Source: Pontibacter ruber (lineage in GTDB: Bacteria; Bacteroidota; Bacteroidia; Cytophagales; Hymenobacteraceae). Taken from it: a stretch of 64,000 nucleotides of DNA. This document shows positions 17,318 through 26,631 of this stretch, one piece after another. The notes beneath the pieces are model-generated. The model worked only from the letters and a program-made list of their open reading frames with translations. It was not told the origin of the DNA and ran no database searches. The DNA lies in assembly GCF_023630205.1 (NCBI RefSeq), contig NZ_JALPRR010000003.1, forward strand, positions 806,001 to 870,000, written 5' to 3'. How positions within the stretch are numbered: the first letter of the stretch is position 1; every line of letters starts with the position of its first letter. Both the position numbers and the translations under genes were made by a program.

Positions 17318-18931
17318 TTAATTAGATTTAGCGTGATTCATAGCCGCCTTTACAAACTTAACGAAAAGCGGGTGAGGGTTCAGCACGGTGCTTTTCAGTT
17401 CCGGGTGGTATTGTGCCGCCACAAACCAGGGATGCTGCTGCAGCTCGATCACCTCCACCAGTCCGGTTTCCGGGTTTATACCTGTTGCGTGCATACCGGC
17501 TTCTTCAAAAGCGGCTAAGTAATTGTTGTTGAACTCGTAACGGTGCCTGTGACGCTCTGTGATCTTAGACTTCCCGTAAATAGAATAAGCCTTAGAACCT
17601 TTTTTTAGTTCACAGGCATAGGAGCCAAGACGCATGGTGCCACCTTTCTGCGTCACTTCCTTCTGGTCTTCCATCAGGTCGATGATCGGGTGCGGTGTAT
17701 TCGGGTCCATTTCAGTAGAAGCGGCATTTTGCAGCCCCAGCACATTCTGGGCAAATTCCACGGCGGCGCACTGCATACCCAGGCAAATTCCCAGGAAAGG
17801 TATGTTATTTTCCCGTACAAAGCGCACTGCTTCCAGTTTACCTCGGAAACCGCGCTCACCAAAGCCCGGAGCAACCAGCACGCCGTCCATGCCGCTGAGC
17901 ATCGCCGCTACGTTTTCGTCGGTTACGTGCTCCGACTGGATCCATTTGATGTTCACCTTGCATTCGTTATAGGCGCCGGCGTGGATGAAAGACTCTACAA
18001 TAGACTTGTAAGCATCCGGCAACTCCACGTACTTACCCACCAGGGCAATGTTCACCTCATCGGTAGGGTTTTTCAGTCGGCCCAGGAATTCTTTCCAGCT
18101 GTCCAGGTTCGGCTCTGCTTTGTGTGGCAGCTTCAGTTTGCTGATCACGCGCTCATCCAGCTTCTCCTTGCGCATCAGCAGCGGTACGTCGTAGATCGAT
18201 TCGGCATCGAGCGACTCAATAACAGAGTTCACCTTTACGTTACAGAAAAGTGCGATCTTCTTGCGCAGATCTGCCGGTATAGGGTATTCGGAACGGCAAA
18301 CCAGAATGTCTGGCTGCACGCCCGCTTCCGATAAGTCTCGTACGGAGTGTTGTGTTGGCTTTGTCTTCAGCTCGCCGGCGGCTTTCAGGTAAGGCACCAG
18401 CGTCAGGTGAATCACACAGGATTCGTTTACGCCCAGTTCCCAGCGCAGCTGACGCACAGCTTCGATAAATGGCAGTGATTCGATATCACCCACACAGCCA
18501 CCGATCTCAGTGATCACGATGTCGTACTCACCGGACTGGCCCAGCAACAGCAGCCTGCGCTTGATCTCGTCGGTAATATGCGGGATAACCTGTACTGTTT
18601 TGCCCAGGTAAGCGCCCTGGCGCTCCTGCGTGATGACGTGGTAGTAGATGCGGCCGGTAGTTACGTTGTTTGCCTGCGACGTTGGCACGTTCAGGAAACG
18701 CTCGTAGTGGCCCAAGTCCAGGTCGGTTTCGGCGCCGTCTTCCGTTACAAAGCACTCGCCGTGCTCGTAAGGGTTCAGGGTGCCTGGGTCGATGTTGATA
18801 TAGGGGTCGAATTTCTGAATTGTTACAGAGAAGCCTCTTGCCTGCAGCAACTTAGCAAGAGAAGCGGAGATGATACCTTTACCAAGAGAGGAGGTAACGC
18901 CTCCTGTAACAAAAATATATTTAGTAGCCAT
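17318..18931 (-). CDS. pyrG: CTP synthase
   Basis: PyrG makes CTP from UTP, ATP and glutamine. The synthase domain opens with [17 protein letters not shown] (P-loop) and carries [20 protein letters not shown]. The glutaminase domain has the nucleophile Cys383 in [13 protein letters not shown], near the end the HRHRYEFN and QYHPE segments. The 537 residues match the family length. It is the first gene of the pyrG-yidC pair and has a good -7 box at 18957-18964. Confidence 0.97.
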   Translation of the reverse strand: MATKYIFVTGGVTSSLGKGIISASLAKLLQARGFSVTIQKFDPYINIDPGTLNPYEHGECFVTEDGAETDLDLGHYERFLNVPTSQANNVTTGRIYYHVITQERQGAYLGKTVQVIPHITDEIKRRLLLLGQSGEYDIVITEIGGCVGDIESLPFIEAVRQLRWELGVNESCVIHLTLVPYLKAAGELKTKPTQHSVRDLSEAGVQPDILVCRSEYPIPADLRKKIALFCNVKVNSVIESLDAESIYDVPLLMRKEKLDERVISKLKLPHKAEPNLDSWKEFLGRLKNPTDEVNIALVGKYVELPDAYKSIVESFIHAGAYNECKVNIKWIQSEHVTDENVAAMLSGMDGVLVAPGFGERGFRGKLEAVRFVRENNIPFLGICLGMQCAAVEFAQNVLGLQNAASTEMDPNTPHPIIDLMEDQKEVTQKGGTMRLGSYACELKKGSKAYSIYGKSKITERHRHRYEFNNNYLAAFEEAGMHATGINPETGLVEVIELQQHPWFVAAQYHPELKSTVLNPHPLFVKFVKAAMNHAKSN

Positions 18932-18956
18932 AAGTTAGGGTAAGTCTTATGGACTG

Positions 18957-18964
18957 CAAAGGTA
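18957..18964 (-). promoter_or_regulatory. -7 box TACCTTTG of pyrG
   Basis: TACCTTTG on the minus strand fits the Bacteroidota -7 consensus TAnnTTTG and lies 26 bp before the pyrG start. A -33 TTG is not clear. Confidence 0.55.
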
Positions 18965-19244
18965 CGGGATTTATTTGATTATCCTTTAATTTGCTCGCAT
19001 AGTTCTGCCGGGTATATAGGTATAACTTAATTATTTTTCAAGTATGATTTACCGGAAAACCTGGGGTAAGGTATTGTTTCAGCAGGTGTTTTCCTTTTTT
19101 ATTCAGATCAAACGTTAACGAAAGTTGCAGCTGGCTGATTGACGGCTCATTCAGTTTAAGGCTGCCAACAGGGCTGAAGGCAGGAAACAGCTTCCAGGAA
19201 CCATCAACCATTAACCATCAACTCCTGCCACCGTACCTTAACCT
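18965..19244. other. intergenic region between pyrG and the GH15 gene
   Basis: The 280 bp between the pyrG promoter box and the divergent GH15 gene hold no gene or strong structure. There is one AT-rich patch near 19020-19050; I could not pick a promoter for the GH15 gene. Confidence 0.4.
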
Positions 19245-21071
19245 ATGGCAGTAGCTGGTTATTTACCTATAGAAGATCATGGAGTGATCGGAGACCTGAA
19301 CACGGTCGCCCTGGTAGGACTTAACGGCTCAATTGACTTCATGTGCTTTCCGGATTTTGACTCACCTTCTATATTTGCTTCCCTGCTGGATGCAGAGAAT
19401 GGAGGGTGCTTCTATATTTCCCCTGCCTGCGACGGAATGAAGCACAAGCAACTTTACCTGCCCGATACCAATGTGCTGCTGACCCGGTTTCTGTCGGATG
19501 ACGGTATTGCCGAAATAACGGACTTCATGCCCCTGGAGGCATCGGACCAGAAAAGTGACCTGATCAGGCGGGTAACCTGCGTGCACGGCGATATGTCTTT
19601 CAGGATGCGGTGCAGCCCGCGGTTCAACTATGGCATGGCTGCGCATGCGACTGATCTTGAGACGGAGCACGAAGTCAGGTTTTCCAGTGCCGGGCCTGAT
19701 GGTACCATCCTGCGCCTTAAAAGCTCTGTGCCCCTGAAAATTGAGGGCAAAGATGCCGTGGCTACCTTCAGCCTGAAAACCGGGGAGCAGGCGGATTTTC
19801 TGCTGGAACGGGGCACCTGTAACACACCACCTGCTCCGGATCTCAGCAACTTCGTCACGCAAAACCTGTACGAGACCATTAACTACTGGAAAAAATGGAT
19901 TTCGGAGTGCAGCTACCGAGGACGCTGGGTAGAGATCATCAACCGGTCAGCCCTGGTGTTAAAGCTTATGACCTCCAGCAAGTATGGCTCCATGGTGGCT
20001 GCCCCTACGTTCGGGTTACCGGAAGAAATAGGAGGTGTACGCAACTGGGACTACCGGTATACCTGGATCCGGGATGCCTCCTTCACAGTATACGTGTTGC
20101 TCAGGCTGGGCTTTAAACAGGAGGTCAAGCGTTTTATAGACTGGGTGGATAAGCGGTGCGATGACGTGGGCAGCGCAGGTTACCTGAGGCTAATGTATAC
20201 GCTGGCTGGCGAGCTTGATCTGGACGAGCGCATACTACAGCACCTGAGCGGCTACAGAGGCTCCAAACCGGTACGCATCGGGAATGGCGCTTTCGACCAG
20301 GTGCAACTCGATATCTACGGGGAGCTGCTGGATTCGGTATACATTTACGATAAGTATGTAACGCCTATTTCATATGGGTTCTGGAACGACCTGCGGCGTC
20401 AGGTGGAGTGGGTTTGTGATAACTGGCAGCGGGAAGACGAAGGAATATGGGAGGTACGTGGCGGCAAAAAGAACTTTCTGTACTCCCGGATGATGTGCTG
20501 GGTAGCCATAGACAGGGCCATGAAGATTGCCAACAACCATTCTTACCCGCTACCAGCCAGGTGGCAGCAGGAACGCGATAAGATCTTCTTCTCCATTCAT
20601 CAGGAGTTCTGGAATGAGGATCTGAAGTGTTTTGTACAGTACAAAGGCGCTGATACCGTAGATGCCGCCACGCTGCTGATGCCCCTGATCCGGTTCATCA
20701 GTCCGAAAGATCCGCGCTGGCTCTCTACGCTGAAGCGCATCGAGGAGCGGCTGGTGTCCGATGCCTTGGTTTTCCGCTATCGCAACAAAGAACATCTGGA
20801 TGGCCTGGAAGGGGGCGAAGGTACCTTTTCGATGTGCACGTTCTGGTATGTGGAGTGCCTGGCAAAATCGGGTCAAATAGAAAAGGCGCAGCTATACTTT
20901 GAGAAAATGCTCGGGTATGCCAACCACCTGGGGCTTTATGCCGAAATGCTGGGGCTAAGAGGAGATCATCTGGGCAATTACCCGCAGGCCTTTACGCACC
21001 TGGGGCTTATCAGTGCAGCCCTAAGTATAAACGACATCCTGGAAGGCCAGGAAAACAAACGGAAAATCTAG
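19245..21071 (+). CDS. glycoside hydrolase family 15 protein (glucoamylase/trehalase type)
   Basis: A 608-residue cytoplasmic protein without signal peptide. The N-terminal beta-sandwich (PIEDHGVIGDLNTVALVGLNGSIDF, LPDTNVLLTRF) is the trehalase-like domain of bacterial GH15 proteins; the (alpha/alpha)6 barrel follows with GGVRNWDYRYTWIRDASFT (about 263-281), the EDEGIWEVRGG segment that carries the likely acid Glu (about 407), and GNYPQAFTHLGLI near the C-terminus. Members hydrolyse alpha-linked glucose such as trehalose, maltose or glucan ends; the substrate cannot be told here. No trehalose synthesis genes are adjacent. Confidence 0.9.
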   Translation: MAVAGYLPIEDHGVIGDLNTVALVGLNGSIDFMCFPDFDSPSIFASLLDAENGGCFYISPACDGMKHKQLYLPDTNVLLTRFLSDDGIAEITDFMPLEASDQKSDLIRRVTCVHGDMSFRMRCSPRFNYGMAAHATDLETEHEVRFSSAGPDGTILRLKSSVPLKIEGKDAVATFSLKTGEQADFLLERGTCNTPPAPDLSNFVTQNLYETINYWKKWISECSYRGRWVEIINRSALVLKLMTSSKYGSMVAAPTFGLPEEIGGVRNWDYRYTWIRDASFTVYVLLRLGFKQEVKRFIDWVDKRCDDVGSAGYLRLMYTLAGELDLDERILQHLSGYRGSKPVRIGNGAFDQVQLDIYGELLDSVYIYDKYVTPISYGFWNDLRRQVEWVCDNWQREDEGIWEVRGGKKNFLYSRMMCWVAIDRAMKIANNHSYPLPARWQQERDKIFFSIHQEFWNEDLKCFVQYKGADTVDAATLLMPLIRFISPKDPRWLSTLKRIEERLVSDALVFRYRNKEHLDGLEGGEGTFSMCTFWYVECLAKSGQIEKAQLYFEKMLGYANHLGLYAEMLGLRGDHLGNYPQAFTHLGLISAALSINDILEGQENKRKI

Positions 21072-21399
21072 TAAGGGCTGTATACCTGGAAACCTAAGTA
21101 TAAAATCAGGGAATGCCATACTTTGATTTCATACTTACTGCTGAAGCCTAACCTGCAACCCGCATCCGGTCCTTTTAGCTTTATAATCTTACACTTCTAA
21201 AAAGGGCAGGGTGCACTAAAGTGTAAGAGAATGTTCGCTTTAATGTCTATCTCTTAAACAATAAACAGGATGCATTGCAGGAAAGATGGATAGAGCCCGG
21301 AAGTATGATACGTGCAGTTCCGCCTGATACCTTTGGCAGGTAGAAACAAAAAGCCCCGGCTAAATTAACCGGGGCTTTCTCTATCATAAAAACAGGAAA
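21072..21399. other. intergenic region with terminator
   Basis: 328 bp between convergent genes. It contains AAGTATA copies near its left end and the protease terminator at 21351-21377. Nothing else is recognised. Confidence 0.5.
21351..21377 (-). terminator. terminator of the metalloprotease gene
   Basis: Arms AAGCCCCGG (21351-21359) and CCGGGGCTT (21369-21377) are fully complementary, preceded by an A-run that reads as U-run on the minus strand. Confidence 0.85.
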
Positions 21400-23910
21400 T
21401 TAGCTTTTTGGATTCAGGATATTGTCAATGCGCACCAAGGCATCCTGAAGGTGGTACTTGGTCATGGTATCGCTGGTTTTGGCAAGCGAAGACCGGATCT
21501 GGCCACGTAGCGTGGTAAGCTCCCCGCGCACCATCGGACGGATATCAGACTGCGCCACGTTTACTGACGGAGCAGAACTTCTGCCACCACGCGCTGCTGT
21601 AGTGCTCTTTTCCTGGTCTTCCATCAGGTACGCCATGCGCTCCAGGTAACCGCGCTGCAGGTTGCGGCGGTACATGTCAATTGACTTGCCACTAGAAACC
21701 TCTGACCAGATACCATTGCGCAGCTCGGCCATCATTTCAGGCAACGTATAGGTGCTGCTACCCAGCGCAGCCTGTGCATCCAGCAGACGTGCCATGCGGC
21801 CTGGCTCCAGTACGTTGTTCAGGATGTTTACCTGCGCATTACGCACACGCTCAACAGAACCGTTATGTTCGATCTTGCGCAGGATGTTCTCATCCAGCAT
21901 CCAGGTAGGAGTGGCAAAGCCCTGCTCGTTCAGGAATTTAACAGCACGTTTCTGCTTCTCTTTCGGTACTGCAGCGTACACATCGCCCTTCTGGTCGTAG
22001 GTCTTGTAGTTCTCATACACACCACCGATGTTGGCAGTTACATGGCCCATGTAGCGGTTCCACTGCCCCAGTACCTGGCCATACATCTCCTGCAGGTCAT
22101 CGTAGTTCTTGTTATCCTCAGCCGTCCATTCGATCAGCTTTGGCATGATGCGCTTCAGGTTTTTTATACCATAGGTGCTGGCCAGCATAGCATCATCACC
22201 TAAGTCTTCTGTCTGCGAAGAAGGATCGATTGGGTTGCCCTGCTGGCGACCGAAACGGTACATCGGATCGTTTTCTTTTTCACGCACCCACTTAGCCAAC
22301 TTCTCTGTATTGTCGCGGCCGTTCGTTTCCGGGAAGTACGAGTAACCCCATTTCACGGAATACTTGTCGTAGATTCCGATGCCCGGCATCAGCGCCACGC
22401 CGTTGTCCTCCGGCTGCGCTACATAGTTAAAGCGCGCATAGTCCATGATGGAAGGGGCTGTGCCCATCTCTTTCGTGAATTTTGCGTCACGCAGCTTCTC
22501 GACAGGATAAGCAGCGCTGGAGCCCATGTTGTGTGGCAAACCCAGGGTATGGCCCACTTCATGCGAGGACACGAAGCGGATCAGTTCGCCCATCACTTCG
22601 TCTTTAAATTGCACGCTACGTGCATCCGGGTTAATGGCTGCCGTCTGCACAAAATACCAGTTGCGCAGCAGGTTCATCACGTTGTGGTACCAGCCGATGT
22701 GGCTCTCCAGGATCTCGCCGGAACGTGGGTCGTGCACGTTAGGGCCGTAGGCGTTCTGCGTTTCAGAAGAGAAGTAGCGAATAACAGAGTAGCGCGCGTC
22801 TTCGGTGCTGAACTCCGGATCTTCCTGCTGAGAAGGCGGATCTTTGGCAATAATGGCATTTTTGAAACCAGCAGCTTCAAATGCCTTGTTCCAGTCCTCT
22901 ACACCTTGTTTCAGGTAAGGGCGCCATTTCATCGGCGTGGCCGGGTCGATGTAGTACACGATCGGCTTCACCGGCTCCACCAGCTCGCCACGGGCATAAG
23001 CTTCTTTGTCTTTCGGCTCCAGTCTCCAGCGCACGATGTAGCGGCGCTTGGCAGCACGCTGTTCGTCGGTGCCGTAATCTGTTTGCGACAGGGTGAAGAA
23101 ACCTACGCGCTGGTCAAACTTACGGGCAGCCATCGGTACTTTGGGCAGCAACAGCATAGAGTGGTTAATTTCCAGGGAAATGGTGCCGGCGCTTGAATTG
23201 GCAGGTGGTTCGGAAGCCTCATACGTCATCAGTGAGCGGGCCTCGATGTTCATCGGGAAGCTTTTAACGTTCTCGATAAACGAACGCTTGTCGTCCAGGC
23301 GCTTTACTTTATACTTGTCGCGGTTCTCTTTGTCCAGGCCAAGGGCAGGTACGTCTTTCGAGAAGAAGTCTGTTACCTCTACTACCGAGGTGCCGTTGTT
23401 GAAAGCCTTGATGTCGAATGCCTGGATAACAGGTGCCAGGTTGGAGTTCTGTACCGAGTTGTATACTTCCAGCGTATCGTTGGCTACGTTCTGGTAAGAG
23501 ATCAGGCGCAGCAATATGCGGTTGCCTTTCTTCTCCCAGCGCAGCATCTGGCGGTTCAGCTCCTCGCCGCCGTAGCCGATGTTGGTGGCTGTTTTGGCAA
23601 TGCGGCTCACCATCAGCATGTCGCGGTTCAGCAGCGTATCCGGAATCTCGTAAAAATACTTTTCGTCGATGCGATGTACTTTAAATAAGCCGTCGTCGGT
23701 CACGGCATTCGGCGTGATTACGCTGGCGTAAGGCTTTGGACCTGTTTCTTCTCTTTTTTGGCCGGCACCGGGTGCAGCCTGTGTTGCAGTGGCTTCCTGT
23801 TTTGCCTTCTTTTTCTTCTTTTGCTTGGTTTGAGCAAAGGAAGGAGGTGCTAAAAGGGCACCAGCCAGCAGCAGCGTGGCCAACTGGGCATAGCGTACGT
23901 TTTTACTCAT
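21400..23910 (-). CDS. zinc-dependent metalloprotease (DUF5117/DUF4953 type)
   Basis: An 836-residue exported protein: signal peptide (about 1-26, cleavage after SFAQ/FA), a Lys-rich linker (KQKKKKKAKQ), the DUF5118/DUF5117-type N-terminal beta region, and a protease domain with the metzincin zinc motif HEVGHTLGLPH (H450, E451, H454, H460) and a Met-turn in SIMDYARFNY. The C-terminal third is helical. Substrates are unknown. A paralogue with the same architecture lies at 35370-37808. The start ATG at 23910 fits the signal peptide. Confidence 0.9.
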   Translation of the reverse strand: MSKNVRYAQLATLLLAGALLAPPSFAQTKQKKKKKAKQEATATQAAPGAGQKREETGPKPYASVITPNAVTDDGLFKVHRIDEKYFYEIPDTLLNRDMLMVSRIAKTATNIGYGGEELNRQMLRWEKKGNRILLRLISYQNVANDTLEVYNSVQNSNLAPVIQAFDIKAFNNGTSVVEVTDFFSKDVPALGLDKENRDKYKVKRLDDKRSFIENVKSFPMNIEARSLMTYEASEPPANSSAGTISLEINHSMLLLPKVPMAARKFDQRVGFFTLSQTDYGTDEQRAAKRRYIVRWRLEPKDKEAYARGELVEPVKPIVYYIDPATPMKWRPYLKQGVEDWNKAFEAAGFKNAIIAKDPPSQQEDPEFSTEDARYSVIRYFSSETQNAYGPNVHDPRSGEILESHIGWYHNVMNLLRNWYFVQTAAINPDARSVQFKDEVMGELIRFVSSHEVGHTLGLPHNMGSSAAYPVEKLRDAKFTKEMGTAPSIMDYARFNYVAQPEDNGVALMPGIGIYDKYSVKWGYSYFPETNGRDNTEKLAKWVREKENDPMYRFGRQQGNPIDPSSQTEDLGDDAMLASTYGIKNLKRIMPKLIEWTAEDNKNYDDLQEMYGQVLGQWNRYMGHVTANIGGVYENYKTYDQKGDVYAAVPKEKQKRAVKFLNEQGFATPTWMLDENILRKIEHNGSVERVRNAQVNILNNVLEPGRMARLLDAQAALGSSTYTLPEMMAELRNGIWSEVSSGKSIDMYRRNLQRGYLERMAYLMEDQEKSTTAARGGRSSAPSVNVAQSDIRPMVRGELTTLRGQIRSSLAKTSDTMTKYHLQDALVRIDNILNPKS

Positions 23911-24420
23911 AAGGGTGTTTGGTAAAGGTAGATTAGTTTATGCGGTTAGTTTGTACTACTAGTTAGGTTTAGATAGACTTTTGAGAGTGGGAATGGTTTA
24001 ATCCAAAATTAAAAAATTTAGCCGCTATTTTCGGACTGATGATCATAGTGTGATATAGGAAAACAATGACCAAGGGCTGGTTTGTAATCTGTAATTGTTT
24101 TTGGACTACTATGGCGCGAGCGTCTTCGCTCGTGACGGGCTGTAGCCTGGGCCTCTGGCTAAGTCGAGTCACAGACTCTACCTTATAAAGACCCCAATTA
24201 TACCTCCAGTTTGAGCGCAGCGGTAACAGGTGGTTGGGTATGTCAGCCATTTTGTAACTGGCGAAAGTATGGATTTGAGAAATACATCAAGTTACAAACT
24301 GGCCTCATGTTTAGCCACAAGTTACGCAGCCGATAAGCTTGCGGCTTGGATACTGTATCAGATTTCTCACGCTGTTCGAAATGGCATTTATTTTGTTGTC
24401 ACTCATTGAACACGCACAAG
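23911..24420. other. intergenic region with hairpin repeats
   Basis: About 510 bp without a supported gene. It holds the REP-like hairpin at 24111-24133 and two more small hairpins just after it (GGCT/AGCC near 24139 and GAGTC/GACTC at 24166-24178). The minus-strand open frame at 23969-24250 runs straight through these hairpins and is probably not a gene. Confidence 0.5.
24111..24133. repeat. REP-like GC hairpin, copy 2
   Basis: Begins ATGGCGCGAGCG like the copy at 211, with arms CGAGCG (24117-24122) and CGCTCG (24127-24132) around TCTT. Shared outer sequence and loop differences show a common origin. Confidence 0.5.
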
Positions 24421-25521
24421 CTAAAACTCAATAGTCAATTGATAGCCTTCCTGCTTGTCGTGCTGGTAGAGGAGGGAGGAGGCGGAAAGGCCCAGCAGGC
24501 GCACCGGGTATTGCGGCAGTTGCGGGGTGCGCAGCAACTCCCGGGCGATGGTAAACAGCGCCTCGGCAGACTTAAACTCGCTGAGATAGGTTTTGCTGCG
24601 GGTATTCTGTGTAAAGTCGAAGTACTTGATCTTGAGCGTCAGTGTTTTGGCTGTTGCCTGCAATCTTTCCAGGTCGTAAGCAACTTCCTTTGCCAGTTGC
24701 TCCAGCTGGGTCAGCATGTCTTCCTCTTCTGTGATGTCCACTTCGAATGTACGTTCCGAGCCAATGGATTTTCGAATACGGTGGGGCTGTACTTCGCGGT
24801 CGTCTTCGGCGCGGGCAATGCGGTAGTAGTAGCGTCCGGTTTTGCCAAAGTGTCGTACCAGTTCCTCCTCTGTACGCTCACGCAGGTCTGCACCCGTCAG
24901 GATGCCCATACTTTGCATTTTGGTAGCCGTCACTTTGCCAATGCCATAAAACTTCTCAATGGCCAGACTGGCTACCAGGTCTTCAGCCCTATCCGGGGTG
25001 ATGAGCGTAAAGCCGTCGGGCTTGTTCATATCCGAGGCGATCTTGGCCAGAAACTTATTGAACGATACGCCAGCAGAAGCCGTCAGGCCGGTTTCCTCAA
25101 AGATGCGTTGCTTTATTTCTTTGGCGATGATACTGGCAGAAGGCATGCCGATCTTGTTCTCTGTCACGTCCAGGTAGGCCTCATCCAGTGACAACGGCTC
25201 CACCATTTCGGTGTAGGAATGGAAGATCTCCCGGATCTGGCGCGAAACAGCGCTGTAAACGTCGAACCGGGGCTTCACAAAAATGAGCTGCGGGCAGCGT
25301 TGCGCCGCGATCTTGGAGGCGAGTGCCGAATGCACGCCATACTTGCGGGCCTCGTAGCTGGCAGCAGCCACCACGCCCCTGGCCCTTGAGCCCCCCACAG
25401 CCACAGGTTTCCCGCGCAGCTCGGGGTTGTCGCGCTGCTCCACGGAAGCAAAAAAAGCGTCCATGTCGATGTGGATGATCTTGCGGATGGGCTGGCTCAA
25501 GCGTGCTAAAGTATACACCAA
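24421..25521 (-). CDS. dinB: DNA polymerase IV (Y family)
   Basis: DinB is a low-fidelity translesion polymerase. Visible are the first metal-binding box IIHIDMDAFFASVEQRDNPELRGKPVAVGG, read here in parts, the SLDEAYLDVT box with the catalytic Asp-Glu (about 106), the helix-hairpin-helix thumb (FYGIGKVTATKMQSMGI) and the little-finger domain. The last residues YQLTIEF resemble a beta-clamp-binding peptide. The start is uncertain: a TTG at 25521, GTG at 25518 and TTG at 25500 are in frame, and the last gives MSQPIRKIIHID, closest to the usual N-terminus. Confidence 0.93.
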   Translation of the reverse strand: MVYTLARLSQPIRKIIHIDMDAFFASVEQRDNPELRGKPVAVGGSRARGVVAAASYEARKYGVHSALASKIAAQRCPQLIFVKPRFDVYSAVSRQIREIFHSYTEMVEPLSLDEAYLDVTENKIGMPSASIIAKEIKQRIFEETGLTASAGVSFNKFLAKIASDMNKPDGFTLITPDRAEDLVASLAIEKFYGIGKVTATKMQSMGILTGADLRERTEEELVRHFGKTGRYYYRIARAEDDREVQPHRIRKSIGSERTFEVDITEEEDMLTQLEQLAKEVAYDLERLQATAKTLTLKIKYFDFTQNTRSKTYLSEFKSAEALFTIARELLRTPQLPQYPVRLLGLSASSLLYQHDKQEGYQLTIEF

Positions 25522-25625
25522 AGTATACCTGCAAAGATACGAAAAGCAGTGTTGGCTTTGATATACTTACAGAGGTTCCGGTATTTTACCGTATACAAGC
25601 TTTACTAAATCAGATAAGCAAGAAG

Positions 25626-26465
25626 ATGGCAACAGAAAAAGTATGGTTTATAACAGGCGTATCGGGCGGCTTTGGCCGTGAGTTGGCTGCACAAGCCGCC
25701 AAAGCAGGTGCTAAAGTAATCGGTACGGTGCGGCAGGCAGGGCAATTGGAAGAGTTTAACGCGATCTCGCCGGGCAACACCTTCGGATACTTGCTCGATG
25801 TAACGAACCCGGATGGGGTAAAAGCGACCGTGGATGCTGCCTTTAAATATTTTGGCCGGTTGGATGTGCTGGTGAACAACGCCGGCTTTGGTTTTCTGGG
25901 TGCCATTGAGGAGGCAAGTATAGCCGAAGTGCGGCAGGTAATGGAGACTAACTTTTTCGGGGCGCTACAGGTAACGCAGGCGGTGCTCCCTTACATGCGT
26001 CAGCAGGGCAGCGGTCGGATCATTCAGATATCGTCGGTAGCCGGTATTCGCTCTACCCCGGGGTTTGGGGTATACAATGCCAGTAAATTTGCCTTGGAGG
26101 GTTTCAGTGAAGCGCTGGCACAGGAGGTGGCTCCTTTTAACATTCAGGTTACGATTGTAGAGCCGGGGCCATTCCGTACCCGGTTTGCCGGTACAAGTAT
26201 AAAGCGGGCTTCCCGGCACATGCAGGAGTATGAATCAACCTCCGGCAGGTTTAAGCAGGCCATGGAAGAGCGAAACGGCTACCAGGACGGTGATCCGGAG
26301 AAAGGCGCTGCTGTGATTGTGCAGGTAGCGAGCTCCGATAACCCACCGTTGCGGCTGCCGCTGGGCAGAACCGCTTTCGAGGCTGTACGACTGAAGCTGC
26401 AGCAGGTAGCCAAAGACCTGGATGCCTGGGAGTACCTGGCCGCGCATACTTCTTTCGACGAATAA
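25626..26465 (+). CDS. short-chain dehydrogenase/reductase
   Basis: A classical SDR of 279 residues from the ATG at 25626. The NAD(P)-binding loop TGVSGGFGRELA is at residues 9-20, NNAGFGFLG near 84, the catalytic Ser in ISSVAG near 138 and the Tyr-Lys pair in YNASKFALEG near 151-155. The C-terminal variable part (about 200-279) is longer than usual, as in the oxidoreductases often annotated simply as SDR. The substrate is unknown. The frame is open to 25503, but the extra 41 residues look unlike protein and overlap the dinB start region. Confidence 0.9.
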   Translation: MATEKVWFITGVSGGFGRELAAQAAKAGAKVIGTVRQAGQLEEFNAISPGNTFGYLLDVTNPDGVKATVDAAFKYFGRLDVLVNNAGFGFLGAIEEASIAEVRQVMETNFFGALQVTQAVLPYMRQQGSGRIIQISSVAGIRSTPGFGVYNASKFALEGFSEALAQEVAPFNIQVTIVEPGPFRTRFAGTSIKRASRHMQEYESTSGRFKQAMEERNGYQDGDPEKGAAVIVQVASSDNPPLRLPLGRTAFEAVRLKLQQVAKDLDAWEYLAAHTSFDE

Positions 26466-26495
26466 GGAAGCTTCCGAAGTATAAAGTATAAACTG

Positions 26496-26539
26496 AAAGG
26501 CGAGGTGCGATCCCACGAAAAGGAGAGTACTTCGCCTTT
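26496..26539 (+). terminator. probable terminator after the SDR gene
   Basis: AAAGGCGA (26496-26503) pairs with TCGCCTTT (26532-26539) across a 28-base loop and is followed by a T-run. The long loop makes it weaker than the other terminators here. Confidence 0.55.
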
Positions 26540-26631
26540 TTTATGCAGCAATTACAGCGGGGCAAAAACAAAAACGTATACCCTGAACTTACTTGTTAAG
26601 TATAAACTACAACCAGCCCACGAACTCAACT

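Noticed and set aside
23969-24250. 93-codon minus-strand frame
   Set aside because: It runs through REP-like hairpins; such frames are often over-annotated repeats.
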